Under the pieces are notes generated by a model that did not search any database, was not told the origin of the DNA, and saw only the letters and a list, made by a program, of their open reading frames with translations. This document shows positions 56,076 to 63,375 of a DNA stretch of 64,000 bases, one piece after another. Both the position numbers and the translations under genes were made by a program. The stretch lies in the NCBI GenBank assembly GCA_024635655.1, contig JAGXIL010000089.1:62001-126000 (forward strand). The letters are read 5' to 3'. Each line of letters opens with the position of its first letter. Within the stretch, counting starts at the first letter, position 1. The stretch comes from Gillisia sp. (GTDB lineage Bacteria > Bacteroidota > Bacteroidia > Flavobacteriales > Flavobacteriaceae).

Positions 56076-57116
56076 ATGAAAGAAATAGATCTTAGAAGTG
56101 ATACGGTTACTAAACCTACCACAGGAATGTTGCAGGCAATAATGAGTGCCGAAGTTGGAGATGATGTGTATAAAGAAGATCCCTCGGTAAACGCACTCGA
56201 GGTGAAACTGGCCGAAATGTTTGGAAAAGATGAGGCCTTGTTCTTCCCCACGGGAAGTATGGCAAACCAGGCGGCGATTAAATTACATACCCAGCCTGCA
56301 GAACAGCTGATATGTGATAAATGGGCGCATGTGTATAATTACGAAGGTGGTGGTGTTTCCTTCAACAGCGGAGTTTCCTGTAAACTTGTAGATGGAGACC
56401 GGGGAATGATCACAGCACAGCAGGTGGAGGAGAACATTAACCCACCCGACTTTTACCATAGTCCGTTAACAACATTGGTTTGCCTGGAGAATACCACCAA
56501 TAAAGGGGGAGGGGCTTGTTATGATTTTGAGGAATTTAAAAAGATCAGAAAAGTATGTGACACCCACGGACTAGGACTGCATCTTGACGGCGCAAGATTA
56601 TTTAATGCACTTGTGGCAAAACAGGAGGATCCAAAAGATTACGGGAAGATATTTGACACCATTTCTGTTTGCCTGTCAAAAGGATTGGGAACTCCCATTG
56701 GAACCGTTTTGATTGGAAATAAGGATATTATGAAAAACGCCATTAGGGTACGGAAGGTTTTAGGTGGCGGAATGAGACAGGTAGGGTTCATGGCTGCCGC
56801 CGGGATCTATGCCTTAGACCACCAGGTAGAGCGTCTGGCTCAGGATCATAAAAGGGCTTCTGAAATAGGGGCAGTTTTACAAGATCAGGAATATGTAGGG
56901 AGTGTAGAGCCAATTGAAACCAATATTGCCATTTTTTATCTGAAGGATCCTTCAACGGAAGCTGATTTTATGAAACAATTGCAACAGGAAAACATTAGGA
57001 TAAGTAATATGGGTCACGGGAAACTTCGAATAGTAACCCACCTTGATTACACTGAAGAAATGCATCAAAGATTTAAAGAGGTGCTGCGGAAGATTAATTT
57101 GGGAATAGAAGCTTAA
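56076..57116 (+). CDS. Low-specificity L-threonine aldolase-type PLP enzyme
   Basis: 346 residues from the ATG at 56076; the longer frame begins with GTG at 56049 and adds nine residues not seen in the family. It opens KEIDLRSDTVTKPTTGML and has GDDVYKEDPSVNALE, FFPTGSMANQAAI, LHLDGARLFNA and SVCLSKGLGTPIG with the PLP-binding lysine. It cleaves L-threonine and L-allo-threonine to glycine and acetaldehyde. It lies 54 bp after the protease. Confidence 0.93.
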   Translation: MKEIDLRSDTVTKPTTGMLQAIMSAEVGDDVYKEDPSVNALEVKLAEMFGKDEALFFPTGSMANQAAIKLHTQPAEQLICDKWAHVYNYEGGGVSFNSGVSCKLVDGDRGMITAQQVEENINPPDFYHSPLTTLVCLENTTNKGGGACYDFEEFKKIRKVCDTHGLGLHLDGARLFNALVAKQEDPKDYGKIFDTISVCLSKGLGTPIGTVLIGNKDIMKNAIRVRKVLGGGMRQVGFMAAAGIYALDHQVERLAQDHKRASEIGAVLQDQEYVGSVEPIETNIAIFYLKDPSTEADFMKQLQQENIRISNMGHGKLRIVTHLDYTEEMHQRFKEVLRKINLGIEA

Positions 57117-57121
57117 TTTTA

Positions 57122-57174
57122 AAAATTCCAAATTCCAAATTCCAAATTTTAAATTCCAAATTCCAAATTCCAAA
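57122..57174. repeat. Tandem 7-bp array, unit AAATTCC
   Basis: Seven units with one variant (AAATTTT) in the middle, right after the threonine aldolase stop. In the other orientation the unit reads TTTGGAA, which also appears at 63346-63355. Confidence 0.9.
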
Positions 57175-57175
57175 C

Positions 57176-57192
57176 CTGCCTGCGGCAGGCAG
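57176..57192. repeat. Palindrome CTGCCTGC-G-GCAGGCAG
   Basis: Perfect 8-bp arms around one base, between the two heptad arrays. It may act as a hairpin terminator for the aldolase gene, but has no T tract. Confidence 0.8.
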
Positions 57193-57223
57193 CTTCTTAA
57201 TTATACAAATTCAAGTATTAAGA

Positions 57224-57286
57224 TTCAAAGTTCAAAGTTCAAAGTTCAAAGTTCAAAGTTCAAGGTTCAAAGTTCAAAGTTCAAAA
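57224..57286. repeat. Tandem 7-bp array, unit TTCAAAG, nine copies
   Basis: Seven perfect copies and two with one change each (TTCAAGG, TTCAAAA). It ends 40 bp before the peroxiredoxin-like gene and could vary in copy number. Confidence 0.92.
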
Positions 57287-57325
57287 AAATAATAAATAAT
57301 TATATATAATAAGAAAGATAGATAT

Positions 57326-57841
57326 ATGAAAAATGTAATGCCGGGGAAAGAAGTGCCAACTTTAATAGTGAATACAGTAAATGGAATGAAATGGGACCTG
57401 AGAGACCAACAGCCTGAAAATTTTACGTTAGTGGTCTTTTACAGGGGGCTACATTGTCCTGTTTGCAAGTCTTACCTGGAAGAGCTGAATTCTAAAGTTG
57501 AAAAATTCCACGATAATGGGGTCAATATTATAAGTATAAGTGCAAATAATCACAGGGTAGCAGAAGATACTGTGGTAAAATGGGAAATTGAGAAACTGGC
57601 AATCGGGCACAGTTTTTCAATTGAGGATGCAAGAAAGTGGGACCTTTTTATTTCAAAAGGAATTAGTAAAAAAGAACCGGAGGTTTTCTTTGAACCTGCA
57701 GTTTTTCTTGTAAAGCCTAATAATACCCTTTATGCAGCATCAATTCAATCCATGCCTTTCGCACGACCTTCTATAAATGACTTAGTAAAAGCTACAAATT
57801 TTATTATTGATAAGGATTACCCTGCCAGAGGGGAGTCGTAA
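57326..57841 (+). CDS. Peroxiredoxin-like (AhpC/TSA) family protein
   Basis: 171 residues of thioredoxin fold. VVFYRGLHCPVCKSYLEELN carries a CPVC pair at the N-terminus of the first helix, as in peroxiredoxin-like/thioredoxin-like proteins of the DUF-type 'AhpC/TSA family'. The strand-turn FFEPAVFLVKPNNTLY has the usual cis-proline-like position replaced by alanine-valine, so activity may differ from classical peroxiredoxins. No signal peptide, so it acts in the cytoplasm. Followed by an intrinsic terminator. Confidence 0.85.
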   Translation: MKNVMPGKEVPTLIVNTVNGMKWDLRDQQPENFTLVVFYRGLHCPVCKSYLEELNSKVEKFHDNGVNIISISANNHRVAEDTVVKWEIEKLAIGHSFSIEDARKWDLFISKGISKKEPEVFFEPAVFLVKPNNTLYAASIQSMPFARPSINDLVKATNFIIDKDYPARGES

Positions 57842-57908
57842 TAAGAGATCTTTCACTTAGGGAGATTCCAGGTGATTTAAGCATCTTTAAAATGTATTAA
57901 AAAAAAAG

Positions 57909-57940
57909 AAACCGGAAATATTTTTCCGGTTTTTTTTAAC
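57909..57940 (+). terminator. Intrinsic terminator after the peroxiredoxin-like gene
   Basis: AAACCGGAAA, loop TATT, TTTCCGGTTT followed by a run of T: a strong 10-bp stem with T tract, 68 bp after the stop. Confidence 0.88.
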
Positions 57941-58183
57941 TTAAAATGTATTCCATATAAAAAAGGTATAAACCTGAATACACATAATATATCCCTGCAG
58001 ATCAATTTCCGGATAGGAAAATCTTTCACCGGATTCAATTCTTTCTGTCCAGGGAAAAAATTTTACCGGCATCTTGCCCTGAAGGGGCAAAATACATCAA
58101 CATCCCGTGCATCGGGATGAAGTAACAAAGCATGATTGAACAAGCCCCGGAAGGGCGTAATATCAAATCCCCGCTCTAACTAT
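57941..58183. other. Intergenic stretch with three GC-rich hairpins
   Basis: Hairpins: TTGCCC-TGAAG-GGGCAA (58074-58090), CATCCCG-TGCAT-CGGGATG (58101-58119) and GCCC-CGGAA-GGGC (58144-58156). The flanks are AT-rich and no coding frame is credible. The GCCC...GGGC motifs followed by AAAATA or GTAATA look like REP-type palindromes known from intergenic regions of many Bacteroidota. Confidence 0.6.
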
Positions 58184-58513
58184 CTATTTAAACATATCAA
58201 GTCCGGGAATATCCGGCATTCCGCCTTTAGCTACAGCCCCAAGTTCAGCGTCCTGCACCTCTGTAGCTCTGGTAATAGCTTTATTAATTGTAAGGATAAG
58301 ATAATCTTCAAGTTGTTCCTTATCTTCAAGTAATTCGTCTGCGATGGAAATACTTTTGACCTCCCGGGTTGCAGTTACTGTTACTTTAAGCAAACCATCC
58401 TGAGATTGCTCATCTATCATAACGGTTTTGAGCCGTTCTTTGGTAGCTTCTACTTTTTCCTGGGTTTCCTTAAGCTTATTCATCATACCCATCATGTCCA
58501 TATCTCCAAACAT
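58184..58513 (-). CDS. YbaB/EbfC family nucleoid-associated protein
   Basis: 109 residues. [20 protein letters not shown] starts the long helix, followed by the dimer beta-sheet [17 protein letters not shown]. The family forms dimers that bind DNA and is often encoded beside dnaX or recR; here it is instead divergent from the oligopeptidase gene. Length is normal. A perfect -7 element lies 28 bp upstream. Confidence 0.93.
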   Translation of the reverse strand: MFGDMDMMGMMNKLKETQEKVEATKERLKTVMIDEQSQDGLLKVTVTATREVKSISIADELLEDKEQLEDYLILTINKAITRATEVQDAELGAVAKGGMPDIPGLDMFK

Positions 58514-58541
58514 ATCTTCTGTTTTTAAAAATTGTTGACTT

Positions 58542-58549
58542 CAAATTTA
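58542..58549 (-). promoter_or_regulatory. -7 element for the YbaB gene
   Basis: TAAATTTG on the minus strand (plus CAAATTTA), a perfect TAnnTTTG. Confidence 0.5.
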
Positions 58550-58576
58550 CTAAATTCCACAAATATCTGCCTAATA

Positions 58577-58630
58577 ATGAAATCAGTATTATTTATTTTA
58601 TTGGGAACCTTTACCTTTGCCATCGCATGA
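58577..58630 (+). CDS. 17-residue signal-peptide-like leader overlapping the oligopeptidase gene
   Basis: A short frame, MKSVLFILLGTFTFAIA, looks exactly like a bacterial signal peptide. Its TGA overlaps the ATG of the oligopeptidase gene (ATGA). Either it is a translationally coupling leader peptide, or the signal peptide of the oligopeptidase cut off by a frameshift. The second view fits if homologues have a fused signal sequence. Confidence 0.4.
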   Translation: MKSVLFILLGTFTFAIA

Positions 58631-60702
58631 AAAATACAATTGAATTGAAAAAAGAGACGCTTCCCCCTTTAGCTGAAAAGTTACCCAAAGCTTTATCTGC
58701 GCATAACCGTATCCGTATAGATGATTATTACTGGATGAATGACAGGGACAATCCAAATGTGATCGATTACCTGAAGGCAGAAAATGAGTACAATGAAAAG
58801 ATGACCGCCCATACCAAAGCGCTGCAGGAAAAGCTTTTTCAGGAAATGAAGGGCAGGATCAAGGAAGATGACTCTTCTGTTCCATATAAACTTAACGGCT
58901 ACTGGTATTTGACCAGGTTTGAAAAAGGTAAGGATTACCCTGTCTATTCCAGAAAAAAAGAAACCCTTGATGCCCCTGAAGAAATTTTATTTGATGTCAA
59001 TGAGATGGCTAAGGGATATGATTACTATAGCCTTGGAGGTTTAAATGTTAGTCCGGATAATAAATTAATAGCATTTGGAGTAGACACCCTGAGTAGGCGG
59101 AAATATACCATTCAGATTAAAAATCTGGAAACAGGTGAAATTATACCCGAAAAGATCCACACTACTACCGGGGGTTCTACCTGGGCAAATGATAATAAAA
59201 CCCTTTTTTATACAAAAAAGGATGAGCAAACATTGAGGTCCAATCAAATTTACAAACACATCCTGGGCAGCAAATCAAGGGACCAACTGGTTTTTGAAGA
59301 AAAGGATGAAACGTTTAATACCTATGTGTATAAATCAAAATCCAAAAAATACCTGATCATAGGTTCAGGCAGTACCATGACCAGTGAATACCGGTTTTTG
59401 GAAGCCGATAACCCGGCCGGGGAATTCAGGATCTTTCAACCCAGGCAAAGGGGCCTGGAATATGGTATTAGCCATTATGGAGAACATTTCTATGTAGTAA
59501 CGAATAAGGACAGTGCAATTAATTTTAAACTGATGAAAACTCCTGTTGAAAATACTTCACAGGAAAATTGGGTAGATGTTATTTCTCACCGGGAGGATTA
59601 TTTACTGGAAGATATTGACATCTTCAAAGAATATCTGGTGATAAGTGAGCGCAATAATGGATTGAATAAGATAAAAATTATCAGGTGGGAAACCGGAGAA
59701 GAATATTATTTGCCATTTGACAATGAAACTTATACCGCCTACACCAGTATCAATCCCGATTTTGATACTCATATTCTGAGATATACCTATAATTCCCTTA
59801 ACACCCCCACTTCTGTTGTAGATTTTAATATGGCTACAAGAGAAAAGACGATCTTAAAGGAACAAGAAGTATTAGGAGGAAATTTCAATAAGGAAAATTA
59901 TATAACCGAAAGAATTTGGGCTACCGCTGGTGACGGCACAAAAATTCCGGTTTCTCTTATATACAGAAAAGAAATTAAAAAGGACGGCACTAACCCATTG
60001 CTGCAATACGCTTACGGTTCTTATGGGTCAACCATCGATCCATATTTTTCCAGCGTGAGATTATCTTTACTGGACCGGGGCTTTATTTATGCTATTGCCC
60101 ACATCAGGGGCGGGGAGTACCTGGGAAGGAAATGGTATGAAGAAGGCAAGTTGCTTAATAAGATGAACACTTTTACTGATTTTATAGATGTATCAAAACA
60201 TTTGATCGAGCAAAATTATACTTCTGAAAAGCATCTTTATGCGATGGGAGGATCTGCCGGTGGATTACTAATGGGGGTAGTGGTCAATATGGCGCCCCTA
60301 CTTTACAATGGAATAATAGCAGCAGTGCCTTTTGTAGATGTGGTAACCACCATGTTTGATGACAGTATTCCCCTTACTACGGGAGAATATGATGAATGGG
60401 GAAATCCAAATGATCCTGAATATTATGAATATATGCTATCCTATTCCCCTTATGATAATGTGAAAGTCCAGGAGTACCCCAATATGCTAATCACCACCGG
60501 ATTGCATGATTCCCAGGTTCAATACTGGGAGCCAGCGAAATGGGTAGCAAAGTTAAGGGACCTGAAATCTGATGACAATATACTGCTGTTCCACACTAAT
60601 ATGGACGCAGGCCATGGTGGAGCCTCAGGGAGATTCGAGGCTTTAAAAGAGGTTGCGGAAGAGTATGCTTTTTTACTGGACCTGGAGGGAATTAACAAAT
60701 AA
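58627..60702 (+). CDS. Prolyl oligopeptidase family serine peptidase (oligopeptidase B-like, S9A)
   Basis: 691 residues. The N-terminal region (RIRIDDYYWMNDRDNPNVID) and beta-propeller (about 75-400) gate the C-terminal alpha/beta-hydrolase domain. The catalytic serine is in AMGGSAGGLLMG, the aspartate in the following HDSQVQYWEPAKW region, and the histidine in DAGHGGASGR. It cleaves peptides after basic residues. As annotated it has no signal peptide, but a signal-like frame ends exactly at its ATG. It is monocistronic, divergent from the ybaB-like gene. Confidence 0.94.
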   Translation: MKNTIELKKETLPPLAEKLPKALSAHNRIRIDDYYWMNDRDNPNVIDYLKAENEYNEKMTAHTKALQEKLFQEMKGRIKEDDSSVPYKLNGYWYLTRFEKGKDYPVYSRKKETLDAPEEILFDVNEMAKGYDYYSLGGLNVSPDNKLIAFGVDTLSRRKYTIQIKNLETGEIIPEKIHTTTGGSTWANDNKTLFYTKKDEQTLRSNQIYKHILGSKSRDQLVFEEKDETFNTYVYKSKSKKYLIIGSGSTMTSEYRFLEADNPAGEFRIFQPRQRGLEYGISHYGEHFYVVTNKDSAINFKLMKTPVENTSQENWVDVISHREDYLLEDIDIFKEYLVISERNNGLNKIKIIRWETGEEYYLPFDNETYTAYTSINPDFDTHILRYTYNSLNTPTSVVDFNMATREKTILKEQEVLGGNFNKENYITERIWATAGDGTKIPVSLIYRKEIKKDGTNPLLQYAYGSYGSTIDPYFSSVRLSLLDRGFIYAIAHIRGGEYLGRKWYEEGKLLNKMNTFTDFIDVSKHLIEQNYTSEKHLYAMGGSAGGLLMGVVVNMAPLLYNGIIAAVPFVDVVTTMFDDSIPLTTGEYDEWGNPNDPEYYEYMLSYSPYDNVKVQEYPNMLITTGLHDSQVQYWEPAKWVAKLRDLKSDDNILLFHTNMDAGHGGASGRFEALKEVAEEYAFLLDLEGINK

Positions 60703-60717
60703 TTAAAATATTTGACT

Positions 60718-60725
60718 TAACTTTG
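60718..60725 (+). promoter_or_regulatory. -7 element for the cysteine/cysteate synthase-like gene
   Basis: TAACTTTG, a perfect TAnnTTTG 79 bp before the ATG at 60805. Confidence 0.4.
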
Positions 60726-60804
60726 AGTGGTTTGCGGTATTAGATGTTTTATTCACTTATTGAAATAAATTCTCCGGAATCGAATTTGCAAAAGAACTTT
60801 ATAT

Positions 60805-61845
60805 ATGAAACAGGAGATACAGGTTTATGACAATGTATTGCAACTGATAGGGAAAACCCCTATGATACGTATAAATAAAATTACCAATAATTTTAAAGGC
60901 AATTTTTTTGCAAAAGTCGAGGCTTTTAATCCTGGGCACTCTACTAAAGACCGTATCGCTCTTTATATTATTGAAGAAGCAGAGAAAAGAGGTATTTTAA
61001 AACCCGGAGATACAATAATTGAAACTACTTCAGGCAATACCGGTTTTAGTATAGCCATGGTAAGTATCATAAAAGGCTATGAATGTGTGCTAGCCGTAAG
61101 TTCAAAATCTTCCCAGGATAAAATAGACATGCTCAAGACCATGGGGGCGAAGGTGTATGTATGCCCTGCCAACGTATCTGCAGATGATCCCCGTTCTTAT
61201 TACCAGGTTGCTAAAAGATTGCACGAAGAAAAGAAGGGATCTGTTTATATAAATCAATATTTTAATGATCTTAACATAGAAGCCCATTTTTCTTCAACCG
61301 GTCCTGAAATATGGGCCCAGACCGAAGGAAAAATAACCCATCTGGTAGCTTGCAGCGGAACAGGGGGAACAATTTCAGGAACAGGTCGTTACTTAAAAGA
61401 GCAAAATCCCGATATAAAGATTATTGGTATAGATGCCTTTGGATCTGTTTTAAAAAAATATCACGAAACAAGGGAATTTGATACTGAAGAGATCTATCCT
61501 TACCGTATTGAAGGATTAGGTAAGAACCTTATTCCTTCAGCTACAGATTTTGACATAATAGACAAATTCATTAAAGTAACCGATGAAGAAAGCGCTCACA
61601 CGTCAAGGGAACTAGCTAGTGTGGAAGGATTGTTTGTAGGATATACAAGCGGTGCTGCAATGCAGGGAATAAAACAACTTCACGAGCAGGGAGAATTTGA
61701 CAGCGACAGTAATGTTGTGGTAATTTTTCCCGATCACGGCTCAAGATATATGAGTAAAGTATACAGTGATAAATGGATGGCTACGCAAGGATTCTTTGAT
61801 TCAAAACATCAGGAAGATCCTCAACGAATAGAATTTATCAAATAG
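60805..61845 (+). CDS. PLP-dependent cysteine/cysteate synthase family protein
   Basis: 346 residues of fold type II PLP enzymes. [16 protein letters not shown] contains the PLP lysine, [14 protein letters not shown] binds the substrate carboxylate, and [15 protein letters not shown] binds the PLP phosphate. The family makes cysteine or cystathionine; a close branch (in the capnine pathway) forms cysteate from O-phosphoserine and sulfite. The next gene is an acyl-transferring PLP enzyme of the kind that condenses cysteate with fatty acyl thioester, so cysteate synthase for sulfonolipids is the likeliest role. That assignment rests on context. Confidence 0.8.
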   Translation: MKQEIQVYDNVLQLIGKTPMIRINKITNNFKGNFFAKVEAFNPGHSTKDRIALYIIEEAEKRGILKPGDTIIETTSGNTGFSIAMVSIIKGYECVLAVSSKSSQDKIDMLKTMGAKVYVCPANVSADDPRSYYQVAKRLHEEKKGSVYINQYFNDLNIEAHFSSTGPEIWAQTEGKITHLVACSGTGGTISGTGRYLKEQNPDIKIIGIDAFGSVLKKYHETREFDTEEIYPYRIEGLGKNLIPSATDFDIIDKFIKVTDEESAHTSRELASVEGLFVGYTSGAAMQGIKQLHEQGEFDSDSNVVVIFPDHGSRYMSKVYSDKWMATQGFFDSKHQEDPQRIEFIK

Positions 61846-61949
61846 ATATTTAAAAGCTATGAGTATTTAAAAATACTTTTACAGGTTTTTAGTAATTTGC
61901 TCATGTGCTTTCTTAAAATATAAAATTGGACAATTGGGTTGTATTTAAC

Positions 61950-61957
61950 TACTTTTG
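61950..61957 (+). promoter_or_regulatory. -7 element (with -33 TTG) for the acyltransferase-like gene
   Basis: TACTTTTG is a perfect TAnnTTTG with a TTG at 61926-61928 spaced by 21 bp, 21 bp before the ATG at 61979. It gives the PLP acyltransferase its own promoter inside the gene pair. Confidence 0.6.
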
Positions 61958-61978
61958 CAGCTCTTAACATGAAGATCT

Positions 61979-63238
61979 ATGAGAGATTTATTTGATAAAA
62001 TATATAAGGATAAAGGACCTTTAGGAAAATGGGCTGAACAGGCAGAAGGCTATTTTGTGTTTCCTAAACTTGAAGGCCCAATATCTAACCGAATGAGGTT
62101 TCAGGGACAGGAAGTGATTACCTGGAGTATAAATGATTACCTGGGGCTTGCAAATCACCCCGAAGTTCGCAAAGTAGATGCAGAAGCAGCTGCAGAATAT
62201 GGTTCGGCTTACCCAATGGGAGCAAGAATGATGAGCGGGCATACAGATCTTCACGAAAAATTACAGGAAGAATTAGCTTCTTTTGTTAATAAACAGGCAG
62301 CATATTTATTAAATTTCGGTTATCAGGGAATGGTTTCAACCATTGATGCCCTGGTGTCCAAATCTGATGTTATCGTATATGATGTTGATGCACACGCATG
62401 TATCATTGATGGGGTGAGGTTGCATTTAGGACAGCGGTTTACCTACAAGCATAACGATCTGGAAAGCATTGAAAAAAATCTTCAGCGAGCTACCAAGATC
62501 TGTGAACAAACCGGAGGAGGGATCCTATTGATCTCTGAAGGAGTTTTTGGAATGCGTGGAGAACAGGGTAAACTCAAAGAAATTGTTGAACTTAAAAAGA
62601 AATATAATTTCAGGTTTTTTGTAGATGACGCTCATGGATTTGGAACTCTTGGAGCGACAGGTGCAGGTGCGGGAGAAGAACAGGGAGTCCAGGATGACAT
62701 AGATGTGTATTTTGCCACTTTTGCAAAATCCCTTGCCAGTACAGGAGCTTTTATTGCAGGTGACAAGGAGATCATGGATTATTTGAAGTATAATCTGCGT
62801 TCTCAAATGTTCGCTAAATCTTTACAAAGCCAATTGGTGGTAGGGGCGTTAAAGCGTCTGGAAATGTTAAGAACTATGCCTGAATTAAAGGCGAAATTGT
62901 GGGAAAATGTCAATGCCCTGCAAAGCGGATTGAAACAAAGAGGTTTTGATATAGGTACTACCCAAAGCTGTGTTACCCCGGTATATCTTCAGGGAAGTAT
63001 TCCTGAAGCTATGGCACTGGTAAAGGATCTTAGGGTGAATCATTCGGTTTTTTGCTCTATAGTAGTTTACCCGGTGATCCCTAAAGGATTAATTCTTTTA
63101 AGAATGATCCCTACAGCTACACATACAATGGAGGATATAGAAGAGACACTTATTGCTTTTTCTGTTATAAGAGATCGCCTTGAAAACGGAACTTATAAAA
63201 AATTGTCGGCCGCTGTTGCAGCGTCTGTTGGAGAATAA
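61979..63238 (+). CDS. Alpha-oxoamine synthase family PLP enzyme (probable cysteate acyltransferase for capnine)
   Basis: 419 residues of fold type I. The N-terminal SINDYLGLANHPEV, substrate region GYQGMVSTIDALV, DDAHGFGTLG (PLP aspartate and histidine) and TFAKSLASTGAF (PLP lysine) mark the family that includes KBL, AONS and serine palmitoyltransferase. The length is nearer to serine palmitoyltransferase than to AONS (about 385). No biotin genes are near. With the upstream cysteate synthase-like gene it fits the second capnine enzyme, making 3-ketocapnine from cysteate and an acyl thioester. The ATG at 61974 region is out of frame, so 61979 is the start. Confidence 0.85.
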   Translation: MRDLFDKIYKDKGPLGKWAEQAEGYFVFPKLEGPISNRMRFQGQEVITWSINDYLGLANHPEVRKVDAEAAAEYGSAYPMGARMMSGHTDLHEKLQEELASFVNKQAAYLLNFGYQGMVSTIDALVSKSDVIVYDVDAHACIIDGVRLHLGQRFTYKHNDLESIEKNLQRATKICEQTGGGILLISEGVFGMRGEQGKLKEIVELKKKYNFRFFVDDAHGFGTLGATGAGAGEEQGVQDDIDVYFATFAKSLASTGAFIAGDKEIMDYLKYNLRSQMFAKSLQSQLVVGALKRLEMLRTMPELKAKLWENVNALQSGLKQRGFDIGTTQSCVTPVYLQGSIPEAMALVKDLRVNHSVFCSIVVYPVIPKGLILLRMIPTATHTMEDIEETLIAFSVIRDRLENGTYKKLSAAVAASVGE

Positions 63239-63259
63239 AGTATTGGCAATTCAAAAATT

Positions 63260-63286
63260 AAAAATCCGCTGCTTCAGCGGATTTTT
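63260..63286 (+). terminator. Intrinsic terminator after the acyltransferase-like gene
   Basis: AAAAATCCGCTG, loop CTT, CAGCGGATTTTT: a perfect 12-bp stem with T tract. Confidence 0.92.
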
Positions 63287-63375
63287 TTATTTTCTATAGT
63301 TCCACCTCTTATACTTTTCCGATCTAATTCCCCGCTATCTTTTTTTTGGAATTTGGATTTTGGTCTTTTGGTATC

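Larger units (their letters stand above)
57117..57325. other. Spacer with two heptanucleotide repeat arrays and a palindrome
   Basis: Nearly all of the 209-bp spacer between the aldolase and peroxiredoxin genes is simple sequence; the parts are given separately. The end (57288-57325) is AT-rich with no clear promoter element. Confidence 0.7.

Noticed and set aside
57122-57286. CRISPR-like array
   Set aside because: The units are 7 bp with no spacers; simple tandem repeats.
58612-58619. TACCTTTG as promoter of the oligopeptidase gene
   Set aside because: It lies inside the signal-like minigene only 8 bp before the ATG and has no -33 element, so probably chance.
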